This document shows positions 17,975 through 26,042 of a stretch of DNA of 64,000 bases, one piece after another; positions within the stretch are counted from its first letter, which is position 1; each line of letters starts with the position of its first letter. The DNA is from Dyadobacter fermentans (GTDB taxonomy: Bacteria; Bacteroidota; Bacteroidia; Cytophagales; Spirosomataceae), in contig NZ_JAHXBN010000025.1 in NCBI RefSeq assembly GCF_019924045.1, forward strand, positions 1 to 64,000, given 5' to 3'. The position numbers and the translations under genes are program-made. The notes beneath the pieces were generated by a model. That model was not told where the DNA came from, ran no database searches, and saw only the letters and a program-made list of their open reading frames with translations.

Positions 17975-19687
17975 ATGAAAAGCAAATACATATTCGGTCT
18001 GATCGCCAGCGGAACGTTGCTGATCACCACCTCCTGTAACGATTTCCTCGATTACCAGCCGCAGGGGCTGCTGTCGTCGGAGAATATCAAATCAGCCTCC
18101 GCAGCGGAGTCGCTCGTGACGGCGGCTTATGCCGGCATCGGCAACGACGAAATGATCGGCCCCATGACGAGCATGTGGGTGTACGGCAGCGTACGCTCTG
18201 ATGACGCCTACAAAGGCGGCGGCGGTGTATCCGACGTGGCGGAAATAGATTTTTACGAGCACTACAACCTCACCCGCCCCGACTTCGGCTGGATGCACCC
18301 CTACACCTGGGAGAATTTTTACAAAGCCATTTCCCGTGCCAATGCCGCGCTCACGAGCCTCAATGCGTTGACGGACGCTGAGTTTCCGCTCCGCGCTACC
18401 CGTATTGCCGAAATGCGTTTCCTGCGCGGCCATTCGCATTTTATGCTCAAAATGTTGTTCAAAAATGTGCCTTACATCGATGAAAAACTGTCGAGCGACG
18501 ACATTCTGAAAGAATCGAATGTACGGTATAACAACGACGAGCTCTGGAACAAAATCGGGGAAGATTTCCAGTTTGCAGTCGATAACCTGCCGCAGAAGCA
18601 GGCGCAGATCGGCCGGGCCAATAAGCTCTCAGCCTCCGCTTACCTGGCAAAATTGCGCCTTTTCCAGGCCTATGAGCAGGATGCCAACCACAAAGTGACG
18701 GGCATTAACAAAAACCGTTTGCAGGAAGTGGTAACCCTCACCCAGGCTGTGATCGCATCCGGCCAGTACAGCCTGCAACCCGATTTCGCCGAGAATTTCA
18801 TTGCGGAAACCGAGAACGGCCCCGAATCCATTTTTGCGATCCAGTACTCGATCAACGACGGTACCGCAGCGGGCCGCCTCAGCTACGTGACCGGCCTTAA
18901 TTACCCGCATGGCGCACCGCAATACGGCTGCTGCGGCTTCCACCAGCCGAGCCAGAACCTGGCTAACGCCTACCGTACCGATGCGAACGGGTTGCCGCTG
19001 TTCGAGACATTCAATGACAAAAATGTGGATTTCAACACCGAAACCGTCGACCCGCGCGTGGACCATACCATCGGCATCGACGGCCACCCTTACAAATACG
19101 ACGCGACCAAGCCATTCAGCAACAGCTGGGTGCGCGACCCGGGTGTGTACGGATTCTTCCACACCATGAAGGAGCAGCAGCTGGCCACCAGTTCGTCGTA
19201 TCATAAAGAAGGACCGTTTATCGGAAGCTCCAAGAATATCGACATTATCCGCTACGACGACGTGTTATTAATGCAAGCCGAAGCCTATATTGAACTTGGA
19301 CAGCATGCGCTGGCTTTGCCGCTCATCAACCAGATCCGCAAACGCGCTGCCGCGAGCACCGGACGGTTGAAAAAGACGGACGGGACGTTGCCTTCGAAAT
19401 ACAATATCAAGGAATACAGCGCATCCGGCTGGACGCAGGATTATGCCAGAAAAGCGCTCCGTTGGGAAAGAAGGCTCGAATTTGCAACCGAAAGCCCGCG
19501 TTTCTTCGACCTCGTTCGCTGGGGAATTGCCGAGCAAACGCTGAATGCTTATCTTGAAAAAGAGAAAGTAAGAAGGCCATTCCTCGCGACGGCGAAATTC
19601 ACTGCGGGAAGAGATGAATACCTGCCCATTCCGCAGCGGGAGATCAGTTTCACGAAGGGGCTTTATGTTCAGAATCCTGGTTACTAA
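17975..19687 (+). CDS. susD: SusD/RagB family glycan-binding lipoprotein of the fructan locus
   Basis: A 570-residue surface lipoprotein with lipobox LITTSC (Cys21 the acylation site), followed by the SusD N-terminal motif DFLDYQPQG and tetratricopeptide-like helices. The C-terminal RagB segment ARKALRWERRLEFATESPRFFDL carries the family's RxxRR-E-FDL pattern. It should form the lid of the SusC transporter and bind fructan oligosaccharide. It ends about 8 bp before an inverted repeat that separates it from the GH32 gene. Confidence 0.94.
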   Translation: MKSKYIFGLIASGTLLITTSCNDFLDYQPQGLLSSENIKSASAAESLVTAAYAGIGNDEMIGPMTSMWVYGSVRSDDAYKGGGGVSDVAEIDFYEHYNLTRPDFGWMHPYTWENFYKAISRANAALTSLNALTDAEFPLRATRIAEMRFLRGHSHFMLKMLFKNVPYIDEKLSSDDILKESNVRYNNDELWNKIGEDFQFAVDNLPQKQAQIGRANKLSASAYLAKLRLFQAYEQDANHKVTGINKNRLQEVVTLTQAVIASGQYSLQPDFAENFIAETENGPESIFAIQYSINDGTAAGRLSYVTGLNYPHGAPQYGCCGFHQPSQNLANAYRTDANGLPLFETFNDKNVDFNTETVDPRVDHTIGIDGHPYKYDATKPFSNSWVRDPGVYGFFHTMKEQQLATSSSYHKEGPFIGSSKNIDIIRYDDVLLMQAEAYIELGQHALALPLINQIRKRAAASTGRLKKTDGTLPSKYNIKEYSASGWTQDYARKALRWERRLEFATESPRFFDLVRWGIAEQTLNAYLEKEKVRRPFLATAKFTAGRDEYLPIPQREISFTKGLYVQNPGY

Positions 19688-19694
19688 ATTTAAA

Positions 19695-19757
19695 TATGCC
19701 ACGAAGACACGAAGAAACACGAATAATCTTCGTGCTAATTAGTGCCTTCGTGGCATA
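19695..19757. repeat. Inverted repeat built from ccacgaag / cttcgtgg motifs between susD and GH32
   Basis: The left arm tatgccacgaagacacgaag faces the right arm cttcgtgctaattagtgcc followed by ttcgtggcata. The outermost 12 bp are perfectly complementary and the inner part is imperfect, with repeated cacgaa units. It fills nearly the whole 81-bp gap between susD and the GH32 gene. It can fold as a hairpin in the operon mRNA and could tune the ratio of the transport pair to the enzyme. No uridine run follows, so it is not a classical terminator. Confidence 0.75.
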
Positions 19758-19768
19758 AAAAATAAAAC

Positions 19769-21277
19769 ATGAGAAAAACGATCACTTCAATACTCGCAGC
19801 CGCGTTACTCACATCATTCGCAAACGCCCAGGACACCCCCGAAAAGTACCGTCCCCAGTTCCATTTCTCTCCGAAAGCGCACTGGATGAACGATCCTAAC
19901 GGGATGCTGTTTCACAACGGCACTTACCATTTGTTCTACCAGTATTACCCGGAGGCGAAAATTTGGGGCCCCATGCACTGGGGCCACGCCACGAGCAAGG
20001 ATATGGTACATTGGAAAGAACAGCCCATTGCGCTCTACCCCGACAACCTCGGCTACATTTTCTCGGGCAGCGCCGTGGCCGATGTGAACAATACCTCCGG
20101 CTTCGGGAAGGACGGTAAAACACCGCTGGTGGCGATTTTCACGCACCATAACCCTGTTTTGGAAAAACAGAAAACCGGCCGTCACGAGTACCAGAGCATT
20201 GCATACAGCCTCGATGACGGTGTTACCTGGACCAAATACAGCGGCAACCCGGTACTCCCCAACCCCGGCATCACCGATTTCCGCGACCCGAAAGTGCGCT
20301 GGTATGAACCGCAAAAAAAGTGGATCATGACACTCGCTACCAAAGACCGCATTACGTTCTACTCCTCCCCCGACCTCAAAAGCTGGTCGAAGGAAAGCGA
20401 GTTCGGGGCCGACGCAGGCGAGCATGGGGGGGTGTGGGAGTGCCCGGACCTGCTCCCGCTCACGCACGAGGGGAAGCAGGTGTGGCTGCTGATCGTCAAT
20501 ATCAACCCGGGCGGCCCCAACAAGGGCTCGGCAGGGCAGTATTTCCTGGGCGATTTCGACGGCAAAACATTCACTGCGTATTCCAAAGAAACCAAATGGC
20601 TCGACTGGGGCGCCGATAACTATGCTGCCGTAACTTTCTCCAACACCGGCAACCGCTCCCTGCTGATGGGCTGGATGAGCAACTGGCAATACGCCAACCA
20701 GGTGCCTACCGACCCATGGCGCAGTGCCAATACCATTTCCCGCGAACTGGGGCTGAAAGCCGTAGGTAAGGAACTCTACCTGACTTCCGTGCCGGCCAGC
20801 GAGCTGGAAAATATTAAAGGCGAAGGTTATTCCCAAAAGAATCTGACCGTGAAAGCACCGGTCGACCTGGCGCCTAAGGGCGGCGATGCATCAGGCCTGT
20901 TCCGGCTCGACCTCAAAACCGCAACTGCCGGCGATTTCGAACTCGTGTTGTCCAACAAGACCGGTAATGAGCTCCTGATCGGCTACAACAAGGCCAGCAA
21001 CCAGTATTATATCGACCGCTCCAAATCGGGCAAAATCGATTTTGAAGCGGGTTTCGGACAAAAACATACGGCTCCGAGGTTGTCCAAAGAGGGTAAAATT
21101 GCCTTGACGCTCGTCGCTGATGTAGCATCCGTGGAGCTTTTCGCGGATGGCGGGCTTACCGTGATGACGGATATTTTCTTCGCCGACACGCCGCTTTCTG
21201 ATCTGAGTATCAAGTCCGTGAAGGGCATTCAGGTGGAGGAGGTGCAGTACCATGTATTGAAACCCTCGATCGAGTAG
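19769..21277 (+). CDS. GH32 glycoside hydrolase (levanase/inulinase/sucrose-6-P hydrolase family)
   Basis: A 502-residue secreted beta-fructosidase with a signal peptide (1-20, ending ANAQ). The five-bladed propeller carries all three catalytic motifs: nucleophile Asp42 in WMNDPNG, transition-state stabiliser Asp173 in FRDP, and acid/base Glu224 in WECPDL. A C-terminal beta-sandwich follows (about 370-500). GH32 enzymes cleave levan, inulin or sucrose to fructose; endo or exo mode cannot be read from sequence. There is no lipobox, so it is probably periplasmic or released. It is the only glycoside hydrolase of the locus, which suggests short fructo-oligosaccharides or that exo-cleavage suffices. 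Confidence 0.94.
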   Translation: MRKTITSILAAALLTSFANAQDTPEKYRPQFHFSPKAHWMNDPNGMLFHNGTYHLFYQYYPEAKIWGPMHWGHATSKDMVHWKEQPIALYPDNLGYIFSGSAVADVNNTSGFGKDGKTPLVAIFTHHNPVLEKQKTGRHEYQSIAYSLDDGVTWTKYSGNPVLPNPGITDFRDPKVRWYEPQKKWIMTLATKDRITFYSSPDLKSWSKESEFGADAGEHGGVWECPDLLPLTHEGKQVWLLIVNINPGGPNKGSAGQYFLGDFDGKTFTAYSKETKWLDWGADNYAAVTFSNTGNRSLLMGWMSNWQYANQVPTDPWRSANTISRELGLKAVGKELYLTSVPASELENIKGEGYSQKNLTVKAPVDLAPKGGDASGLFRLDLKTATAGDFELVLSNKTGNELLIGYNKASNQYYIDRSKSGKIDFEAGFGQKHTAPRLSKEGKIALTLVADVASVELFADGGLTVMTDIFFADTPLSDLSIKSVKGIQVEEVQYHVLKPSIE

Positions 21278-21292
21278 CCACCCCGCAGTACA

Positions 21293-21331
21293 TAGAGCTG
21301 CCGTGGTAGTATCCCCGGCAGCTCTATTTTG
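21293..21331 (+). terminator. Rho-independent terminator after the GH32 gene
   Basis: The perfect 10-bp stem agagctgccg / cggcagctct with a 12-nt loop is followed by attttgtatt. It lies between the GH32 stop and the HTCS start, so it should end the structural operon and uncouple the sensor gene from it. Confidence 0.85.
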
Positions 21332-21334
21332 TAT

Positions 21335-21342
21335 TATATTTG
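21335..21342 (+). promoter_or_regulatory. Candidate -7 box (TATATTTG) of the fructan HTCS gene
   Basis: TATATTTG matches the Bacteroidota -7 consensus TAnnTTTG exactly. It lies just after the terminator and 16 nt ahead of the ATG, so the transcript would have a very short leader. No clear TTTG is present at the expected -33 position, which lowers confidence. Confidence 0.35.
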
Positions 21343-21358
21343 AAATACAATTTATCCT

Positions 21359-24079
21359 ATGAGATTCGCGCTGATCGCTTTCCTGTTGCTGACGTTGTTT
21401 GCGGGCTGTGCCGAAAAACAGGGAGATGCGTATGTCATCGGGTTTTCTCAATGCACTGGCGACGACGAATGGCGGCGTGCCATGCTCGACGGCATGCAGC
21501 GTGAGCTTGCATTTCATAACAATGCAAAACTGATTTTCAAGGATGCACATGCGAACAGCACGGTGCAGGTGAAGCAGATCGAAGAGCTTCTGCAAAGCGG
21601 CATTCAGCTGCTGATCGTCTCGCCCAACGAGTCGGACCCGCTTACCCCGGTGATTGAAAAGGCCTATCAAAAAGGCATTCCCGTGGTGGTCGTCGATCGG
21701 CGCACATCTTCGCCTTATTACACGGCTTACGTGGGCGGGGACAATTACCAGGTAGGCAAAACCGTGGGCGAATATGCTGCTACATTGCTGGGCGGCAAGG
21801 GCAAGATGATCGAAGTTACCGGCCTGCCCCGCTCCTCACCTGCCTCCGACCGCCACCGTGGCCTCGTGGACGCGCTCGCGACCCGGCCGGGCATTCAGCG
21901 CGTGGCCACATTAAATGGCCAGTGGGAAAAAAATATTGCCAAAAAAGAACTCCGTAAAGCGCTTCCTAACTTCCCTGACCTCGATCTCATCTTCGCGCAG
22001 AATGAGGTAATGGCCAAGGGTGCGCGGGAGGTTTGCAACGAAATTTTCCCCGAACGCAAAATCCGCGTGATCGGCGTCGACGGCCTCCCTGGCCAATTCG
22101 GCGATATTCAAATGGTGTATGATGGCCAGATTACCGCCACGGCACTTTACCCCACGGGCGGAGAGGAAGCCGCCAGGGTAGCGATGAATATCCTGCAAAA
22201 ACAACCCTATCAAAAAGAAAATCTGCTGCAAACGGCGATTATCGACTCGTCGAATGTGCGGATGATCAAGATGCAAACCGACAAGATGATCTCCCAGCAG
22301 AACGATATCGAACGCCAGCAGGCGCGGATCGACGAGCAGCTGGAAATCTACCACACCCAGCGCGGGCTGCTGTACGTCATGACCGGCCTGTTCATCGTTT
22401 CGATCATTCTTGGCTCGGTTGCATTGTATTCGCTGATCGAAAACAAGAAGATCAACAAAGAGCTGAATTCCAAAAACTCCGAAATCCTGATCCAGCGCAA
22501 CCGCATTCAGGACATCGCCGAAAAAGCGCAGGAAGCGACGGAATCCAAATTCAGGTTTTTTACCAACATTTCCCACGAATTCAGGACGCCGCTGACGCTC
22601 ATTCTGGCGCCTGTGGAAGAGCTTTTAAGACAAAAAAATGAGAGCCCGGCCGTTAAAAAGAACCTCTCCCTGGTTCAAAAGAATGCCAGGAGGCTGCTGT
22701 GGCTCGTCAACCAGCTCATGGATTTCCGTAAGATCGAAAGCGGCAAGATCCGCTTGCAGGTTACGGAAAACGACATTGTCGCGTTCATCAGCGAGTTAAT
22801 GCTGCCTTTTGAGCAGGTGGCTAAAAAGCGAAGGATCGATTTCCGGTTGATCACCACAATTAGCCAATTAAATGTCTGGTTTGACCGCGACATGATGGAT
22901 AAAGTATTGTTCAACCTGCTTTCAAATGCATTTAAATTCACTGCCGACTGGGGGCATATCTACATTCATATCAGCCATTCGGGCGATGAAGTGACGTTCA
23001 AAGTGCAAGATAACGGCTCGGGGCTCAGCGAAGCTGATATTGCAGGGGCATTCGAAATGTTTTACCAGGGAAAAAACTCCATTAAAGGCACCGGGCTTGG
23101 CTTACCGCTTTCGCGCGAATTTGTGGAATTGCACCAGGGTACCATTGCCGCCGACGGTAAAAAAGGTGAAGGCGCCACATTCACTGTTACATTACCGCTC
23201 GGAAACGACCATTTCCAGCAAGAAGACATTGCCGATCCCGCTGCCGGCACCATCGAAAAGTCGGTCGCCTGGACGGACACCGGGACGGAGACGCCCGTTC
23301 AAACCGCGCTCGCAGAGCCCAAAGACCTCCCTACCGTGGTCGTGATCGAGGATAATGAAGATTTGCTCGGATTCATGACAGCCCTTTTACAAAACCAATA
23401 CGAGATGATCACGGCCACCGACGGTAAGGCCGGGCTGGATCAATGCTTCGACACCGTCCCCGACCTGGTTATCTGCGACGTGATGTTGCCAGGCATGGAC
23501 GGCTTGCAGATCACCTCCGCCCTCAAATCCGATATGCGCACATCGCACATCCCCGTGATCCTGCTCACCGCCAAAAATACGTCTGAGCAGCAGGTCGAGG
23601 GCATGCAGGCACGCGCGGACATGTACATGACCAAGCCATTCAGCCCCCAATTTTTACAGGAAAGCATGCGCAGTCTGCTGACCAACCGACAATTGCTGCA
23701 ATCGGCACAAGTGGGTCGGAATATCGGCGATACCGAAACCGGGCTGTCCCGCCTCGATAAGAAGTTCGTCAACGAGCTTCGTGCGCTCATCGTTTCGCGC
23801 CTCGGCGACCCTACCCTCACCGTGGAATCCATCGGCAAGGAAATGGGCCTGTCGCGCGTGCAGCTTTTCCGCAAAACCAAAGCCTTACTGGGTGGCGGCA
23901 CCAACGATCTTATTCTCAACCTCCGCCTCGAAAAGGCCTGCACCCTGCTCCGCAACCCCGATCTCACCGTCGCGGAAATTGCCGACCAGACCGGTTTTAC
24001 TTCGCAGAGCTATTTTTCCACGGTTTTCAAAACGCGGTTTGGCGTATCGCCGAAGGACTGGCGGTTGGTGAAAAGTTAG
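21359..24079 (+). CDS. Hybrid two-component sensor-regulator with periplasmic sugar-binding domain (BT1754-like)
   Basis: A 906-residue sensor. The N-terminal signal/lipobox-like segment (LFAGC) leads into a type I periplasmic-binding domain (about 25-300; motifs IGFSQCTGDDEWR, VVDRRTSSPYY, VIGVDGLPGQ). Then follow a membrane helix (about 338-362), HisKA with His406 in SHEFRTPL, HATPase, a receiver with Asp707 in CDVMLPGMDG, and a C-terminal AraC HTH. This differs from the propeller-sensor HTCS proteins elsewhere in the window. It matches the architecture of Bacteroides BT1754, which binds fructose and controls a fructan locus. Its place right after MFS, kinase, SusC/D and GH32 supports fructose sensing. 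Confidence 0.93.
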   Translation: MRFALIAFLLLTLFAGCAEKQGDAYVIGFSQCTGDDEWRRAMLDGMQRELAFHNNAKLIFKDAHANSTVQVKQIEELLQSGIQLLIVSPNESDPLTPVIEKAYQKGIPVVVVDRRTSSPYYTAYVGGDNYQVGKTVGEYAATLLGGKGKMIEVTGLPRSSPASDRHRGLVDALATRPGIQRVATLNGQWEKNIAKKELRKALPNFPDLDLIFAQNEVMAKGAREVCNEIFPERKIRVIGVDGLPGQFGDIQMVYDGQITATALYPTGGEEAARVAMNILQKQPYQKENLLQTAIIDSSNVRMIKMQTDKMISQQNDIERQQARIDEQLEIYHTQRGLLYVMTGLFIVSIILGSVALYSLIENKKINKELNSKNSEILIQRNRIQDIAEKAQEATESKFRFFTNISHEFRTPLTLILAPVEELLRQKNESPAVKKNLSLVQKNARRLLWLVNQLMDFRKIESGKIRLQVTENDIVAFISELMLPFEQVAKKRRIDFRLITTISQLNVWFDRDMMDKVLFNLLSNAFKFTADWGHIYIHISHSGDEVTFKVQDNGSGLSEADIAGAFEMFYQGKNSIKGTGLGLPLSREFVELHQGTIAADGKKGEGATFTVTLPLGNDHFQQEDIADPAAGTIEKSVAWTDTGTETPVQTALAEPKDLPTVVVIEDNEDLLGFMTALLQNQYEMITATDGKAGLDQCFDTVPDLVICDVMLPGMDGLQITSALKSDMRTSHIPVILLTAKNTSEQQVEGMQARADMYMTKPFSPQFLQESMRSLLTNRQLLQSAQVGRNIGDTETGLSRLDKKFVNELRALIVSRLGDPTLTVESIGKEMGLSRVQLFRKTKALLGGGTNDLILNLRLEKACTLLRNPDLTVAEIADQTGFTSQSYFSTVFKTRFGVSPKDWRLVKS

Positions 24080-24100
24080 AAAAAATTTAGAGAAGGCTCC

Positions 24101-24147
24101 AAAAAAAGCGCAAATCTGACCTATTATCAGATTTGCGCTTTGTATTT
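24101..24147. terminator. Bidirectional terminator between convergent HTCS and susD genes
   Basis: A perfect 15-bp stem, aaagcgcaaatctga and its complement, has a 7-nt loop. A-rich sequence precedes it and T-rich sequence follows, so it can act on both strands. Confidence 0.9.
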
Positions 24148-24166
24148 AAACTCCTACATTAACCGT

Positions 24167-26017
24167 TTACAATCCCTTGGCTGGGATCTCTGTCAATGGC
24201 GGTATGTTATTCTGGAAGCCGTTGTAACCTTTGTTTTGGTTGATCCGCCCCTGGGTGTTTCCGTCGATCGCCGGTTGCGGAACAGGCCAAAGCACGTGGT
24301 ATGGGCTCATGGTGTATTCGTCGGCGTGGCGTGTTTTAACACCTTTGTTATAGAAATCGCTCTTTTCCATGATGCGGTCATAGAAATAGTTGTTCTCGGA
24401 GAAGGATTCCATGTTGTAAGTCTTCCCGTTCGGAGCTGGTTTGCCGGTCATCGCGAAAATATATGCAACACGGGTCAGCTCGGTCTTGCGCGGCTCTTCG
24501 AAATACAACTCGCGCGCACGCTCGTCGAGCACGGTACCGATGTTTACGTCCGCAGGCTTGTAGGGATCGCAGTTGGCACGGGTGCGCACGGCATTAATAT
24601 CCTTCGCAGCATTCACCATGTCACCTTTCCACGCATAGGCTTCCGCGCGAAGCAGGTAAGTTTCTGCCAAACGGAATACGTACCAGTCGGTATTACCACC
24701 ATTTGGCTGTACTTTCAGAGGATCCTCGATGTACAGTTTATAGCTCGGCCAGTCGAACCAGCAGCGGATTGTGTCAATCGTCAGTAAGGCACCGGCGTCG
24801 TTCCTTAGTTGAAGGTGCTTACCATAGTACGGGTCGTTCAGCTTCGATTTCAAATCCGGGTGGTTGTAAACAATGTCCTCCATCCGGGTCCAGTTACCGG
24901 GAGCGTGGCGAAGGTCCTTTTTATCATCCCAAACACCTTCCTGCGAGTAGTAGGTCGGCCGTACGCGACCAATGCCACGGCCAAGGGTCGTCACCTGATC
25001 GATCTCGATCTTCGCGACATCGCTGGTCCCGCGGTTTCCGGCCGGGGTAGTGATGTTGTTATGCCAGAACGGAACTGTATTACGCATCAGCTGAATACCG
25101 CCGTCGATGTTACCGTCGATGCTTACGCGGTCGATCACCATCATCAGGCCTTCCGTATTGGCTCCGATCGATTTGTTGGCCGGGCGGTGCAAGTCCCAGA
25201 TCACATTGCGGGCAGGATTGTTGACGTCCACCCCGAACCGGGACGTCATGAGCTTGTGTGTTCCGCCGTCGATCACATTGCTGGCCGATTTGATGGCATC
25301 GTCGAACAAACCGAGGGCGAGGTTCACTTTGGTCAGCAAATGGCTCACCGAGCCTTTATTAACCGTTCCCTTGTCGGTAACGGCAGTCACCCATTTTTCA
25401 GCAAATTCGAGATCTTCCTTCATTTTTTTCAGGATTACCTCGCGCTTGGTCGTTTGGAAATCCAGTTTAGGGCCTACGATTTCGTCCAGGATCAGCGGAA
25501 CATCCCCGAATTGCTGCGTAAGCCGGTAGTACCGCGCCGCGCGGTGGAAGTAAGCCGCCCCAAGCAATGCATTTTTCTCGGCATCGTCCTTATAGTTGGT
25601 AGGCTGATTGATCCTTGAAATCACCACATTCGCATATTTCACCCCTTTATACCCTTCACTCCAGTACCAGCCGATCTTGTTGTAGTCGCCACTGTTAAGC
25701 TGGGCATCCGGCGTAATCAGCAAATTGAGGTTCTGTGCCGGCCCCGACTTGTCGGTGGTGCCCTCCACAGCGATGTCCGAGAAAATCGATTCAGTCACCA
25801 TCGGAGGCGCGTCACCGTACCATTCCAGGCGCATATTCCTTTCGCAGGCTACAATCGCCGCACGTAAACCACCGACGTCGTTGAACGTTTCGTCCGGGTT
25901 ATAGAACGACAACGGTTCCGGCGCCAGCCAGCCGTCCTTGCAGCTCACGACCGTCAATCCCATCAGCACGCAGGATACGGTCAGAATTCTTTTTGATTTT
26001 TGATATATGGTATTCAT
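24167..26017 (-). CDS. susD: SusD/RagB family outer-membrane lipoprotein
   Basis: A 616-residue lipoprotein with lipobox TVVSC (about residue 26) followed by KDGWLAPEPLSFYNP, typical for the SusD N-terminus, and a C-terminal RagB region with DERARELYFEEPRKTELTR. It pairs with the SusC gene 25 nt upstream. Neither a glycoside hydrolase nor a sensor is on the same strand nearby, so the ligand cannot be inferred; peptide or glycan are both possible for enzyme-less SusCD pairs. Confidence 0.92.
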   Translation of the reverse strand: MNTIYQKSKRILTVSCVLMGLTVVSCKDGWLAPEPLSFYNPDETFNDVGGLRAAIVACERNMRLEWYGDAPPMVTESIFSDIAVEGTTDKSGPAQNLNLLITPDAQLNSGDYNKIGWYWSEGYKGVKYANVVISRINQPTNYKDDAEKNALLGAAYFHRAARYYRLTQQFGDVPLILDEIVGPKLDFQTTKREVILKKMKEDLEFAEKWVTAVTDKGTVNKGSVSHLLTKVNLALGLFDDAIKSASNVIDGGTHKLMTSRFGVDVNNPARNVIWDLHRPANKSIGANTEGLMMVIDRVSIDGNIDGGIQLMRNTVPFWHNNITTPAGNRGTSDVAKIEIDQVTTLGRGIGRVRPTYYSQEGVWDDKKDLRHAPGNWTRMEDIVYNHPDLKSKLNDPYYGKHLQLRNDAGALLTIDTIRCWFDWPSYKLYIEDPLKVQPNGGNTDWYVFRLAETYLLRAEAYAWKGDMVNAAKDINAVRTRANCDPYKPADVNIGTVLDERARELYFEEPRKTELTRVAYIFAMTGKPAPNGKTYNMESFSENNYFYDRIMEKSDFYNKGVKTRHADEYTMSPYHVLWPVPQPAIDGNTQGRINQNKGYNGFQNNIPPLTEIPAKGL

Positions 26018-26042
26018 TTTGACTCGATTGGGATAATAGCTA

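Noticed and set aside
19814..20836. 340-codon minus-strand frame opposite the GH32 gene
   Set aside because: It is antisense to an intact GH32 with all catalytic motifs, and its translation resembles no family.
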